From Aestuariibius sp. HNIBRBA575 (GTDB lineage: Bacteria; Pseudomonadota; Alphaproteobacteria; Rhodobacterales; Rhodobacteraceae): 64,000 bases of DNA. The stretch spans positions 771,501 to 835,500 of the forward strand of contig NZ_CP162414.1 in assembly GCF_040932005.1 (NCBI RefSeq). The letters run 5' to 3'. Positions within the stretch are counted from its first letter, which is position 1, and each line of letters opens with the position of its first letter. Position numbers and translations under genes: made by a program. Positions 26,565 to 34,874 of this stretch are shown here, one piece after another. Below the pieces are notes generated by a model. That model did not search any database. It saw only the letters and a program-made list of their open reading frames with translations, and was not told where the DNA came from.

Positions 26565-27086
26565 ATGTATCGTATCTTGATGCCACTTGGGCTTGCTCTT
26601 TCATGTGTTGCGACGACCGTTGCCGCACAATCACAAGAGGAAGAAGCCCTCATTCGACAGACATTCGCAGAAATCAATCCTCTCTCGTTTGAGAAAGGGA
26701 TCGAATATTGCGGCTATGTTGGGTTTACGGCCTCAGGTGAATTGGCGGTTTCCCCACCCACCGCAGGCGCGACCAGCAGCTGTTTGGCGGATGACCCCAC
26801 AAACCTGGAAATTACAACCGCATCATATCATACGCACGGGAATTTTTCGACCGAATATTCCAGCGAAACGCCCAGCGGCGCTGACATGGAAGGCGACGAA
26901 GAAGAAGGCATCGATGGCTGGGTAGCGACACCGGGCGGACGGCTTTGGTATGTTGATACAACCGACATGGAAACCTACCAAGTCTGCGGCATTGGCTGCC
27001 TGCCCAAAGACCCGAATTTTGTTGAGGGTGATGATGGCACGATTGAACAAAGCTACAGCTATGACGCGCTGGTTGCGCGCTTCTGA
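26565..27086 (+). CDS. Secreted DUF4329-type protein with JAMM-like metal motif
   Basis: 173 residues from the ATG at 26565 (AGGA nine bases upstream); the frame extends upstream to 26454 but the signal peptide (MYRILMPLGLALSCVATTVA, cleavage near AAQ) marks this start. The mature domain resembles DUF4329. I see a JAMM-type pattern: E47 in EYCGYVG, H89 and H91 in SYHTHG, then S104 and D107 in PSGAD, the arrangement of metal ligands and catalytic residues in JAB1/MPN peptidases. Four cysteines (C49, C73, C141, C145) could form disulfides in the periplasm. An acidic stretch EGDEEEG follows. Enzyme activity is a prediction from motif only; substrate unknown. Confidence 0.65.
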   Translation: MYRILMPLGLALSCVATTVAAQSQEEEALIRQTFAEINPLSFEKGIEYCGYVGFTASGELAVSPPTAGATSSCLADDPTNLEITTASYHTHGNFSTEYSSETPSGADMEGDEEEGIDGWVATPGGRLWYVDTTDMETYQVCGIGCLPKDPNFVEGDDGTIEQSYSYDALVARF

Positions 27087-27132
27087 TACGCTTTTCTACG
27101 CTGGTTGTTTGAAATGGTGCAGGCATTTGCAC

Positions 27133-27164
27133 AAAAAGCCGGGCCCCTGTGACGGGACCCGGCC
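27133..27164 (-). terminator. Rho-independent terminator after ppk2
   Basis: On the minus strand GCCGGGTCCCG and its near-complement GGGGCCCGGC form a GC-rich stem (27138-27164) followed by TTTTT (27137-27133). It lies about 50 bases beyond the ppk2 stop at 27215. Confidence 0.8.
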
Positions 27165-27214
27165 TGGGTAAGGCAACCACGCTGAGAGAGGGAGAGAGGC
27201 GTGGAAGTCTATAC

Positions 27215-28144
27215 TCAGCTCTGAACCCGACGGGTGTCGGGGTGTAAACTTTTGCCCAGGATATGTTCCGATTGATGGATTTCATGGGCCGCTGCATTGA
27301 CGATTTCAGGGTCCGGTTGCCCGACCACATCGTGATCCTTGCCCGGATAATCCAACGTCGACAGGAAATGACGCATGCAATTGATCCGCGCACGTTTTTT
27401 GTCGGTCGATTTGATCACCGTCCATGGTGCATCGGCGGTGTCGGTGTAGAAAAACATCGCCTCTTTGGCCTCGGTGTAATCACCCCATTTGTTCAGCGAC
27501 GCTTTGTCGATGGGGGACAGTTTCCATTGTTTCAACGGATCCAATGCGCGGCTATCAAACCGGCGTTTTTGTTCATCCTGCGTGACTGAAAACCAGTATT
27601 TATAAAGCCGGATGCCCGACCGCACCAACATGCGCTCCAATTCCGGCGTCTGACGCATGAATTCAAGGTATTGGTTTGGCTCACAGAACCCCATGACCCG
27701 TTCCACACCGGCGCGATTGTACCAGCTGCGGTCATACAGCACCATTTCACCGGCAGTGGGCAGATGGTCGATATAGCGCTGGAAATACCACTGGCCTTGC
27801 TCTTCTTCGGTGGGTTTGTTCAGCGCAACCACACGCGCGGCGCGCGGGTTCAGGTGTTCGGTAAACCGCTTGATTGTGCCGCCTTTACCGGCCGCATCGC
27901 GCCCCTCAAACAGCAGAACAAATTTCTGACCAGTTTCCTGCGCCCATAGCTGAACCTTCAACAGCTCGGCCTGCAGCTTTGCCTTTTCGGCTTCATAGGG
28001 ACGACGGGCCATTTTTTCGGGTTTCGCGTCACTTTGCGCAACAACAGGTTTGGCAATAACAGCGGGTTTCGCGGCGGTTTTGACGGGCTGCGGCTTGGTG
28101 TTGGCGGCGGCAGGTTTTGTGGTTGCTGTGGTGGATGTTGTCAT
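27215..28144 (-). CDS. ppk2: Polyphosphate kinase 2
   Basis: 309 residues from the ATG at 28142-28144 with GAGAGGG upstream; the open frame upstream is not family-like. PPK2 enzymes transfer phosphate between polyphosphate and nucleotides. Walker A is EGRDAAGKGGTIKRF near residue 78, the lid and Walker B region reads VLYDRSWYNRAGVERVMGF near 137, and the conserved FDSRALDPLKQWKLSPID follows near 215. The first 45 residues are an Ala/Lys/Pro/Thr-rich low-complexity tail of unknown role. Probably class I (nucleoside diphosphate kinase type) given the single domain. Confidence 0.93.
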   Translation of the reverse strand: MTTSTTATTKPAAANTKPQPVKTAAKPAVIAKPVVAQSDAKPEKMARRPYEAEKAKLQAELLKVQLWAQETGQKFVLLFEGRDAAGKGGTIKRFTEHLNPRAARVVALNKPTEEEQGQWYFQRYIDHLPTAGEMVLYDRSWYNRAGVERVMGFCEPNQYLEFMRQTPELERMLVRSGIRLYKYWFSVTQDEQKRRFDSRALDPLKQWKLSPIDKASLNKWGDYTEAKEAMFFYTDTADAPWTVIKSTDKKRARINCMRHFLSTLDYPGKDHDVVGQPDPEIVNAAAHEIHQSEHILGKSLHPDTRRVQS

Positions 28145-28235
28145 GTTGGCCCTCTCTTTTGTATCTCGCGCAAACCCTAGCAGCCCGGGATCCGCGGGGC
28201 CTTGACCTGCATCAACCACAGCGGGAAAAGGGGGA

Positions 28236-28586
28236 ATGAAAATCATTGAAAACGTCGCCAGCGATCGTGGATCGAAATATGCCGTGTCCGGCGCCCCCGT
28301 CACATCCGCCGACGAAGCACGCGCCTTTATCAAAGAATTGCGCCGCAAGAAAAAGTTCGCCAAAGCCACCCATAACAGCTGGGCGGTCCTGTTGCCCGAC
28401 GCACCGCTGAAAAACGATGACGGCGAAAGCGGGGCGGGCATGATCATCGTTCGGATGCTGGAACGCGAAGCCCTGCAGGGGCATCTGATCTGTGTGACGC
28501 GCTGGTATGGTGGCAAACATCTGGGCGGGGATCGGTTCCGCCACGTGCAGGATGCGGTGCGGATTTATCTGGATCAGTTGACCTGA
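28236..28586 (+). CDS. Short IMPACT/YigZ-family protein
   Basis: 116 residues. Shows the UPF0029/IMPACT N-terminal domain: KSKF-like KKKFAKATHNSWAVLL, DDGESGAGMIIVRMLER near 60-77 and VTRWYGGKHLGGDRFRHVQD near 86-105. E. coli YigZ is about 200 residues; this version lacks the second domain. Function not established; some relatives affect translation control. GGGGGA precedes the ATG. Lies 25 bases upstream of dgkA. Confidence 0.8.
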   Translation: MKIIENVASDRGSKYAVSGAPVTSADEARAFIKELRRKKKFAKATHNSWAVLLPDAPLKNDDGESGAGMIIVRMLEREALQGHLICVTRWYGGKHLGGDRFRHVQDAVRIYLDQLT

Positions 28587-28611
28587 CCCATTTGGGCGCT
28601 AGGGTGGCGCA

Positions 28612-28959
28612 ATGATATACTTTATCAAACGGTTAAAAATGCGTTGCATCTGGAGCTGGGCCGGCGTGGTCGACGCATGGCAGAACGAACATTCGTTTCG
28701 CAGCTGGGTCTGGGCCAATGTGGTTTCGGCGCTCTTTGCGCTGTGGTTTCTCAGCGGAATGGAACTGGCGCTGATCCTGATTTTGGGCGTGCTGGTTTTG
28801 GCGGCCGAGCTGTTCAATACGGCACTGGAACGGGCGGTGGATTATATCTCAACCGAACCGCACCCTTTGGCCAAACAAGCCAAAGACGCAGGCAGCGCAG
28901 GGGTCGCAGTGACCGCCTTTGCTGCGGGGCTGGCTTGGGTGATTGTCGTGTTTAGTTAG
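28612..28959 (+). CDS. dgkA: Diacylglycerol kinase (prokaryotic membrane type)
   Basis: 115 residues with three membrane helices. Recycles diacylglycerol to phosphatidate. The active-site signature AELFNTALERAVDYISTEPH, continuing PLAKQAKDAGSAGV, is fully conserved. Its TAG stop overlaps the TAA stop of the convergent DCC-family gene by four bases. Confidence 0.95.
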   Translation: MIYFIKRLKMRCIWSWAGVVDAWQNEHSFRSWVWANVVSALFALWFLSGMELALILILGVLVLAAELFNTALERAVDYISTEPHPLAKQAKDAGSAGVAVTAFAAGLAWVIVVFS

Positions 28960-29357
28960 CCGTTTTTGCTAGGGGTGCGGGCTTTGCGGCGTTTGTGCCA
29001 GCGATAAATCACCGGCGCGATCATGCGATCATACAAAAACACCGAGGCAGGGCGCAGGATCGGCCAACCCGCGACGCGCGCCAACCAGCGATACCGCGGC
29101 ATCTGCGCCCATAACAGGCGAAACGCAGGCATCCCCGACAGCAATTCCCCGCGATGGGACACATAAAGCCGCCGCGCCGCCCTGTCCGGGGTCAGGCCCC
29201 ACCGGGCCAGCCCCGCGCCGTTGAGATCATCAAACCGGATCGGCAGGCCGTTATCGTCGCTATAGCGCGCGTAGCGACTAACCTCAAAGTGACAGACGGG
29301 ACATTCCGCATTGTAGAGGACCTGAGTGTCGCTGGGGGTTTGATCGGTTTGGGTCAT
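28956..29357 (-). CDS. DCC-family (DUF393) thiol-disulfide oxidoreductase-like protein
   Basis: 133 residues from the ATG at 29355-29357; the start is uncertain because no good ribosome-binding site is visible, and the frame continues 21 codons upstream. The family motif LYNAECPVCHFEVSRYAR (residues 14-31) has the CxxC pair; FDDLNG follows near 42, and a basic C-terminus (RWHKRRKARTPSKNG) ends the protein. Thioredoxin-like fold with no specific known partner. Confidence 0.82.
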   Translation of the reverse strand: MTQTDQTPSDTQVLYNAECPVCHFEVSRYARYSDDNGLPIRFDDLNGAGLARWGLTPDRAARRLYVSHRGELLSGMPAFRLLWAQMPRYRWLARVAGWPILRPASVFLYDRMIAPVIYRWHKRRKARTPSKNG

Positions 29358-29464
29358 AGGGGGAATATGGGGGCAGAAGGCAGGGCGGGCAATGTGGCAA
29401 AGCGTGGCAAGGCGGATCAAGACTATTTAGGCTATGCCGCGCAAGGACCTCGGGGTGGGTGCAA

Positions 29465-29514
29465 AGCGCCCTCCCCATGGGGGAGGTCTGGGCGCTGCCC
29501 AGCTTTGCTGGGCA
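29465..29514. repeat. Two tandem GC-rich hairpins
   Basis: First hairpin: outer AGCGCCC/GGGCGCT (29465-29471 with 29490-29496) around an inner CTCCCC/GGGGAG. Second: TGCCCAGC-TTT-GCTGGGCA (29496-29514), an 8-bp perfect stem. Both lie 17-66 bases beyond the end of the small HTH-DUF3892 operon and may end or protect its mRNA; they could also be a dispersed chromosomal repeat, which only a genome search would show. Confidence 0.6.
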
Positions 29515-29530
29515 ACGCCATTTTTAGAAA

Positions 29531-29737
29531 CTATCGGTTCACATTGTCATTCGTAGATGAATCTGGGTTGTCCCGAACGTAACGCTCACCATCCCGCTCA
29601 TAGATATGCCTCCCGGGGTGAAGCCCATCTTCGACTTCACGCACAACAACATCTCTGGGGACGTTGTGCCTGTTGTCCACGCGATAGCTTTCGTTTCGAC
29701 CATTGGGGCCATCATTGTTGCCGGTGATTTTAGACAT
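29531..29737 (-). CDS. DUF3892-like small protein
   Basis: 68 residues, hydrophilic. It begins MSKITGNNDGPNGRNESYRV and has a central EVEDGLHPGRHIYERDGERY, resembling DUF3892 domains, which start with an ITG motif and have a GxHxYY-like core. Function unknown. Its ATG overlaps the stop of the upstream HTH gene by one base (TGATG), so the two are coupled. This pair sits in a low-GC patch between dgkA and rimO. Confidence 0.6.
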   Translation of the reverse strand: MSKITGNNDGPNGRNESYRVDNRHNVPRDVVVREVEDGLHPGRHIYERDGERYVRDNPDSSTNDNVNR

Positions 29738-29946
29738 CAGTAATCCCCCTTAAACTCAAGAGGAGCAATTGTGGCGAAACGTTTGCCGCTGATCACTTCT
29801 GAAACCCGCCCTTGGTTGACGTCAAACTTTGCCGCGATCTGAGCTTGGTTTAGATTTGTATTGGTCCAAAGCCACTTGATAAACCCAGCAACAGTTGCCG
29901 TCATTGTTGGACTTTTCAGGCGCCCACGCCTGTTGAAAGAAGCCAT
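29737..29946 (-). CDS. Small helix-turn-helix protein
   Basis: 69 residues. NLNQAQIAAKFDVNQGRVSE (about 32-51) reads as a helix-turn-helix with the recognition helix in QGRVSEVISGKRF. A basic N-terminus (MASFNRRGRLKS) precedes it. Similar minimal HTH proteins occur in phage-derived or mobile islets. Presumably a DNA-binding regulator of its own two-gene operon. A GGGAGA ribosome-binding site lies seven bases before the ATG. Confidence 0.6.
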   Translation of the reverse strand: MASFNRRGRLKSPTMTATVAGFIKWLWTNTNLNQAQIAAKFDVNQGRVSEVISGKRFATIAPLEFKGDY

Positions 29947-29984
29947 TTGGCGTTCTCCCTTCTTACTACGCTCTTGTTAGACAG

Positions 29985-30115
29985 GTCAGGACTATGCTAG
30001 GCAAAGGTGTGAACTTTGGGGCCGTAGTTTTAGTCCTGAGCAGCCGGCTGCTTTCGAGCATTCTACAGCCTCCGAAAAATGAACGGGTCAGAGAGAATCT
30101 CTGGCTCGTTTTTTT
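29985..30115 (+). ncRNA. Possible small RNA ending at an orphan terminator
   Basis: A strong plus-strand terminator at 30084-30115 has no plus-strand gene upstream: the nearest genes are on the other strand. A TATGCT hexamer near 29992 could be a -10 element, but no good -35 is visible. An open frame (29994-30212) reads through the terminator and is not convincing. The rest of 29947-30504 is AT-rich and holds no gene I can support. Confidence 0.3.
30084..30115 (+). terminator. Orphan rho-independent terminator
   Basis: An 11-bp stem (CGGGTCAGAGA with TCTCTGGCTCG, two G-U pairs) closed by a GAA loop and followed directly by seven T residues. Textbook terminator for plus-strand transcription, yet no plus-strand coding sequence ends here. 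Confidence 0.8.
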
Positions 30116-30459
30116 CGTAACTGCAGTATCAGGGGGGATTCGTGCGGCGTCAAGATGTGCCCGCGGGGTACGCAACATTTACTCTCGCACACAGGGTGTT
30201 GTGGGTCAATAGGAAATGTCCACAAAAACTTGATCTTGCGACTGGATGGTTTTGTAAGGCATTGATTTGTAACTGTTTATGGGCGCGCATCCAAAGTTTG
30301 GGCGTCCACAAAAAAAATGTGAATATTTCACCTAAGGGTCAGGTTAAAATCCTCACACGTTAACAAAGAAAATGTCATTTTATGAATTGTTAACCACTAG
30401 TCCCCCGCATGAAATGTCTGGGAATGATTCTTCTTGGGCTTCCAATATCTTCAATAATA

Positions 30460-30518
30460 GGGCTCCGCCCGTAAACTCGGGAAACGATCCCCCGGATCGT
30501 TTCTTTATCCGAGTTTAC
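30460..30518 (-). terminator. Long inverted repeat at the rimO 3' end
   Basis: GTAAACTCGG-GAAACGATCC (30471-30490) is matched by GGATCGTTTC (30494-30503) and CCGAGTTTAC (30509-30518), an interrupted 20-bp stem that includes the rimO stop codon. A second small hairpin GGGC-TCC-GCCC (30460-30470) follows. No strong T-tract, so it may be a terminator of moderate strength or an mRNA-protecting structure. Confidence 0.5.
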
Positions 30519-31902
30519 CCCACAAATCATATTCCCCAGCCTCATCGACTTCGACCGACACGATGTCGCCAACCGACAAACCCTCGGTTCCGACATCGAT
30601 AAACAGGTTCCCGTCAATCTCGGGCGCGTCGGCTTTGCTGCGGCAGGTGGCGATGCCGTCGCTGTCGATGTCGTCCACGATCACGTCCAGCGTTTTGCCC
30701 ACTTTGGCGGCCAGCTTGGCTTCGGAAATCGCTTGGGCTTTTTCCATGAAACGATCCCAGCGATCCTGTTTTACATCTGCAGGCACATGGTCTGGCAGGG
30801 CGTTTGACCGCGCGCCATCGACGTTTTCGTATTGGAAACACCCCACACGGTCCAGCTGGGCTTCGTCCATCCAATCCAGCAGGGTCTGAAATTCGGCCTC
30901 GGTTTCGCCGGGATAGCCAACGATGAACGTGCTGCGCAGGGTGATATCGGGGCAGGTGTTGCGCCAAGCGGCGATTTCATCCAGCGTTTTGGCCGCCGCC
31001 GCAGGGCGGGCCATCCGTTTTAGCACATCCGGGTGCGCGTGCTGAAACGGGATATCCAGATAGGGCAGGATCAGCCCATCCGCCATTAACGGGATCATGT
31101 CGCGCACATGCGGGTAAGGGTAAACGTAGTGCATCCGCACCCACAGATCGCGTCCAGATCCAAGCGCCCCCAGATCGCGCGCCAGATCGGTAATATGGGC
31201 GCGATGCCCGCGTTCCGTGGCGTGTTTCAGATCGACCCCATAGGCCGACGTATCCTGCGAAATCACCAGCAATTCGCGCACGCCGTTTTCCACCAGCTTT
31301 TCGGCTTCGCGCAGCACTGCAAAGGCCGGACGCGATGACAGGCGACCGCGCATATCGGGGATGATGCAGAATTTACACTTGTGATTGCAGCCCTCAGAAA
31401 TCTTTAGATAGCTGTAATGGCGCGGGGTCAGGGACACGCCTGACGCCGGCAGCAGATCGACAAACGGATCGGGGGACGGGGGCACAGCACCATGCACCGC
31501 ATCCAGCACCTGTTCGTATTGATGCGGGCCGGTGACGGCCAGAATGTTGGGGTGATGTTCGCGGATATAATCGGGCTCAGCCCCTAAACAGCCGGTGACA
31601 ATCACCTTGCCGTTTTCCACCAATGCTTCGCCGATCGCATCCAGACTTTCGGCCTTGGCGCTGTCCAGAAACCCACAGGTGTTGACGATCACCGCATCTG
31701 CGCCGTTGTAATCGGGGCTGATCGCATAACCTTCGGCGCGCAGACGGGTCAAAATGCGTTCGCTGTCGACCAAAGCTTTGGGACAGCCAAGTGACACCAT
31801 CCCGATGGTCGGCTGACCGTCACGTTTGGTTTCGGTAATGCGGCCCCCGAATTTTGGGGCAGGCGCGAGGTCGGGGCGAAGATCGGGCGGATTGCTGGAC
31901 AT
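30505..31902 (-). CDS. rimO: Ribosomal protein S12 methylthiotransferase RimO
   Basis: 465 residues from the ATG at 31900-31902; the open frame upstream is not conserved in character. RimO methylthiolates an aspartate of ribosomal protein S12. Three parts are visible: UPF0004 domain with cluster cysteines C40, C76 and C105; radical-SAM core with C172, C176 and C179 in GCNHKCKFC; and a C-terminal TRAM domain (about 395-465). RimO rather than MiaB because of the [16 protein letters not shown] start and the SYLKISEGC motif. It sits between two AT-rich patches. Confidence 0.96.
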   Translation of the reverse strand: MSSNPPDLRPDLAPAPKFGGRITETKRDGQPTIGMVSLGCPKALVDSERILTRLRAEGYAISPDYNGADAVIVNTCGFLDSAKAESLDAIGEALVENGKVIVTGCLGAEPDYIREHHPNILAVTGPHQYEQVLDAVHGAVPPSPDPFVDLLPASGVSLTPRHYSYLKISEGCNHKCKFCIIPDMRGRLSSRPAFAVLREAEKLVENGVRELLVISQDTSAYGVDLKHATERGHRAHITDLARDLGALGSGRDLWVRMHYVYPYPHVRDMIPLMADGLILPYLDIPFQHAHPDVLKRMARPAAAAKTLDEIAAWRNTCPDITLRSTFIVGYPGETEAEFQTLLDWMDEAQLDRVGCFQYENVDGARSNALPDHVPADVKQDRWDRFMEKAQAISEAKLAAKVGKTLDVIVDDIDSDGIATCRSKADAPEIDGNLFIDVGTEGLSVGDIVSVEVDEAGEYDLWGKLG

Positions 31903-31998
31903 GAGGGCCGTATAACGATGCCGCAGCCAAAGGGGAATGGGGTTTGACGCGGGAATGCGCATCGCTAGGCTGCACTTAACGCAGAATGTGAGCCGAGT

Positions 31999-33525
31999 AT
32001 GAGTGACCAACCCACCCAAGCCCCCGACACCGCCGCGCCCACCGGGCTAACACCCGCGAATGAGAACCCGTGGTATGTGCTGATGACCCTTTATGGGGAA
32101 CAGGATGGGGAAGAGATTGACGAGTATATACAAGAAAAAAACCGACGAGCGTGGAATGCTTGGGTGAGTCAATCTTTGTCGAATGCAGAGCTGCGATGGT
32201 ATTTATCAGAATTGAATTTATATACTCCGCATCAAATTATAGTTGAAGAGGAGCTAATCGCTTGGGAAAAACTGTCGGCTGAAGTTCAAAGAATACATCA
32301 GCGAGAAATGACTGAGCGGAATGAAAAGGGAGGGAAAAACTATCTGTACAGAGGATTACCGAACCCTGACGAGTGCGTAGATCTATCAAGTTTGAACATG
32401 CCAAAGACCTTGAATGTTTCAAACTATTTATTCCTTTCTTCACTTCGCATGCGGAACTCCAAATGCGATGCATTAGAAGCATATGGTGCGTGCTTTTTTA
32501 GGCCGGTATCTCTAGCAAGCTCTAGATTTAATCGCTTGGAATTTGTGTCGTCGGTCGCTTGTAAATCGATGAGTATGGAAAACACGCAGGTCGCGGATCG
32601 ATCATCATTCGATAGTTCAATTTTTGTAGGGTCAGCGAACTTCGGCCGCTCTAAATTCATGGGTTATTGTGATTTCTCTAGAACCAAATTCCTTGGCGAA
32701 GCGCGTTTCTTCTTAACAAGCTGGTACGATAGAGCACAGTTTGATTTCGCTGAATTTAGACAGCTAGCCAGCTTTCAAAATGCTTTGTTCGATGAGCATG
32801 TTAGTTTTGCAGATTGTCATTTCGGTCATCGCACACCACAGGGGCCATCTGGAGTAAACTTTACCAATGCCCGTTTTGAAAAGCCAGCTACATTTCGCAA
32901 TGCTAAGTTTGATGACCAATATCCGATCTTGTCTAATACAAAGCTAAATGATCGGTTCATTTTTTCTACAGAAATTGAGCATTGGCCGGTGGTAAAGAAA
33001 TATGCTTCATCATTTCTTTCAAGGAAGAGCAATAAAACGGCCTATTCTCCTGAATTAGTGCAAGCGAAGGAGTCATGCTCCATCATTCGCCACTCCCTCA
33101 CAAATCAAGGGTTCCATGAAGACGCGCATTTCTTTTTTCGGCGCGAAATGGGCTTTTCCGGGCGAATTGGACCGATTTGGCATAGGGTGCCGTATTTGAT
33201 CTACGGCGCACTGTCGGATTACGGCTATTCGATTGCCCGGCCAGTGTTGTGGATGGCGTTTTTGTGGATTGCCGCGACGATGGTTTATGCGCGCGTGCTA
33301 TGGCATCCGGCGGATGTGGGGTGGGTGCAATCTGGCCTCACCGGAGCGGCGTTTTCATTTGCCAATATGTTCAAATTCTTTGGGTTTCAGTCGCTGTATT
33401 TCGATGGTCAGGTCAACAATGCCGACCCGGCTATCCAAACCTTAACGGCGGTTCAGACCATCTTTGGCTATGTCCTGCTGTTTTTCCTTGGGTTGGGTCT
33501 GCGTCAGCGGTTCCGTTTGCGTTAA
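31999..33525 (+). CDS. Pentapeptide-repeat membrane protein with AT-rich central region
   Basis: 508 residues. Residues 1-45 are polar; about 150-320 contain degenerate pentapeptide repeats of the A(D/N)LXX type ([20 protein letters not shown], continuing [10 protein letters not shown]); the C-terminal 110 residues have two to three membrane segments (about 400-440 and 485-503). Pentapeptide repeats form a right-handed beta helix and usually mediate binding. Base composition changes sharply inside the gene: ordinary up to about 32125, clearly AT-rich with different codons to about 33120, then ordinary again to the end, as if the central domain had been exchanged. Function unknown. Stop overlaps the convergent VOC gene stop (TTAA). 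Confidence 0.7.
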   Translation: MSDQPTQAPDTAAPTGLTPANENPWYVLMTLYGEQDGEEIDEYIQEKNRRAWNAWVSQSLSNAELRWYLSELNLYTPHQIIVEEELIAWEKLSAEVQRIHQREMTERNEKGGKNYLYRGLPNPDECVDLSSLNMPKTLNVSNYLFLSSLRMRNSKCDALEAYGACFFRPVSLASSRFNRLEFVSSVACKSMSMENTQVADRSSFDSSIFVGSANFGRSKFMGYCDFSRTKFLGEARFFLTSWYDRAQFDFAEFRQLASFQNALFDEHVSFADCHFGHRTPQGPSGVNFTNARFEKPATFRNAKFDDQYPILSNTKLNDRFIFSTEIEHWPVVKKYASSFLSRKSNKTAYSPELVQAKESCSIIRHSLTNQGFHEDAHFFFRREMGFSGRIGPIWHRVPYLIYGALSDYGYSIARPVLWMAFLWIAATMVYARVLWHPADVGWVQSGLTGAAFSFANMFKFFGFQSLYFDGQVNNADPAIQTLTAVQTIFGYVLLFFLGLGLRQRFRLR

Positions 33526-33905
33526 TCGGGTTTATCCACGTGTTGGTCGATGAAAATCCCGTTGCCGTCTGGGTCCTTTAGCGCCAAATGCGCGGGGCCT
33601 GTGCTGCCGGGGTCGGCCTGCATGTCCAGTGATATCCCTGCGGTTTGCAGATGCGCCTGAATGGAGCGCACATCGTCGAATGCGTCCAATGGCTGCGCGT
33701 CCGGGGACCAGCCGGGATTGAACGTCAGCATGTTGCCTTCGAACATGCCGTGAAACAGGCCAATCGTGGCCGATCCATTGCGCAAAATCAGCCAGTTTTG
33801 GTCGATATCGCCGCCAATGGTCGCAAAGCCAAGGGTTTCATAGAACGCTTTGGATGCGTGAATGTTTTCGACAGATAGGCTGATGGAAAAGGCACCGAGT
33901 TGCAT
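33522..33905 (-). CDS. VOC-family (glyoxalase/bleomycin-resistance fold) protein
   Basis: 127 residues with the two beta-alpha-beta-beta-beta repeats of the vicinal-oxygen-chelate fold (SISLSVENIHASKAFYETLG at 7-26; LALKDPDGNGIFIDQHVDKP near the end). Specific reaction cannot be assigned. It is separated by 88 bases from the upstream SDR gene on the same strand. Confidence 0.85.
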   Translation of the reverse strand: MQLGAFSISLSVENIHASKAFYETLGFATIGGDIDQNWLILRNGSATIGLFHGMFEGNMLTFNPGWSPDAQPLDAFDDVRSIQAHLQTAGISLDMQADPGSTGPAHLALKDPDGNGIFIDQHVDKPD

Positions 33906-33993
33906 TGTTTTTCGCTCCGGGTTGCGCGATAAGGACCGCGAGAAGCCCCTTTATACCATGGGCCCCTTCCATCCCGAAGACAAATTGGCGATG

Positions 33994-34764
33994 CTATTTC
34001 GTCTGCATGTTGCGCACCATTTTTAGCACCCGGCGGCGGGGCAGAAATGGCATGACCCAATTCATCAGGACCTGCAGGCGCGTTTCATTGATCGCGCGCA
34101 ATTCACCGGCCATCATGGCGCGGTATCCAAATGCGGCCACATCCGCCGCGCTAGCGCCGCCTTTGGCCAAATCCGTGCCGTTCAGGTCTGCGGTGTCCAT
34201 AAATTCGGTGGCCACAGCGCCCGGTTCCAGTGCGGTCACGGTCACGCCTTTGTCGCGCAACTCTTCGTCCAAGGCTTGGGAAAAGGACGACACAAATGCC
34301 TTGGTGGCGAAATAGGTCGCCTGAAGGGGGCCAGGCATGTAGGATGCGGTCGACGACACGTTGAGGATTTTGCCACCGCCACGCGCCGCCATATCCCGCC
34401 CGAAATGATGGCACAGGGTCATCAAAGCGCTGACATTTAGGTCCACCATCGCGTGATCCGCCGCCAGATCCCGGTCAATAAACGCGCCATGCCCGCCAAA
34501 GCCAGCATTGTTGATCAGCACCTCAATCGGGCCAATCGCCATGGCCTGTTTGGCCAGATCATCTGCCCCGCCCGGTGCGCCCAAATCCAGTGAAATGGTG
34601 TGCACGGTGACGTAGTATTTTGACTCTAGTTCGGATTTCAACGCCTGCAATTCAGCATCACGTCGAGCCGTAATGATCATATCACCGCCCAGACCTGCGT
34701 GAAACCGCGCCAGTTCCCGGCCAATTCCCGATGATGCACCAGTGATGAGGGCGAGGTTAGGCAT
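33994..34764 (-). CDS. Short-chain dehydrogenase/reductase
   Basis: 256 residues from the ATG at 34762-34764, preceded by AAAGGAT; the frame runs on upstream through the neighbouring gene and is not part of this protein. Classical SDR: TGASSGIG cofactor loop at 8-15, NNAGFGG near 90, catalytic serine in NVSSTAS near 137 and YFATK (tyrosine and lysine) near 151. The arginine after the first strand (ITARRD) suggests NADPH. Resembles the DltE/YdfG-like group; substrate unknown. Confidence 0.9.
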   Translation of the reverse strand: MPNLALITGASSGIGRELARFHAGLGGDMIITARRDAELQALKSELESKYYVTVHTISLDLGAPGGADDLAKQAMAIGPIEVLINNAGFGGHGAFIDRDLAADHAMVDLNVSALMTLCHHFGRDMAARGGGKILNVSSTASYMPGPLQATYFATKAFVSSFSQALDEELRDKGVTVTALEPGAVATEFMDTADLNGTDLAKGGASAADVAAFGYRAMMAGELRAINETRLQVLMNWVMPFLPRRRVLKMVRNMQTK

Positions 34765-34874
34765 AGGACGATCCTTTATCAAAAAACATCTGTGGCTGAT
34801 TTGGATGTAAGGCCACGCGGTGAAATCACAAGTTTGTCGGTCGGAAATGTCGGCAATCCCGACATTTTGTTTCT

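Noticed and set aside
29465..29514. Possible CRISPR or tRNA signal in the hairpin-rich interval
   Set aside because: There is only one copy of each hairpin, no regular spacers, and no T-loop consensus, so neither an array nor a tRNA is supported.
29994..30212. 72-codon plus-strand frame
   Set aside because: It runs straight through the strong terminator at 30084-30115 and has no coding signature.
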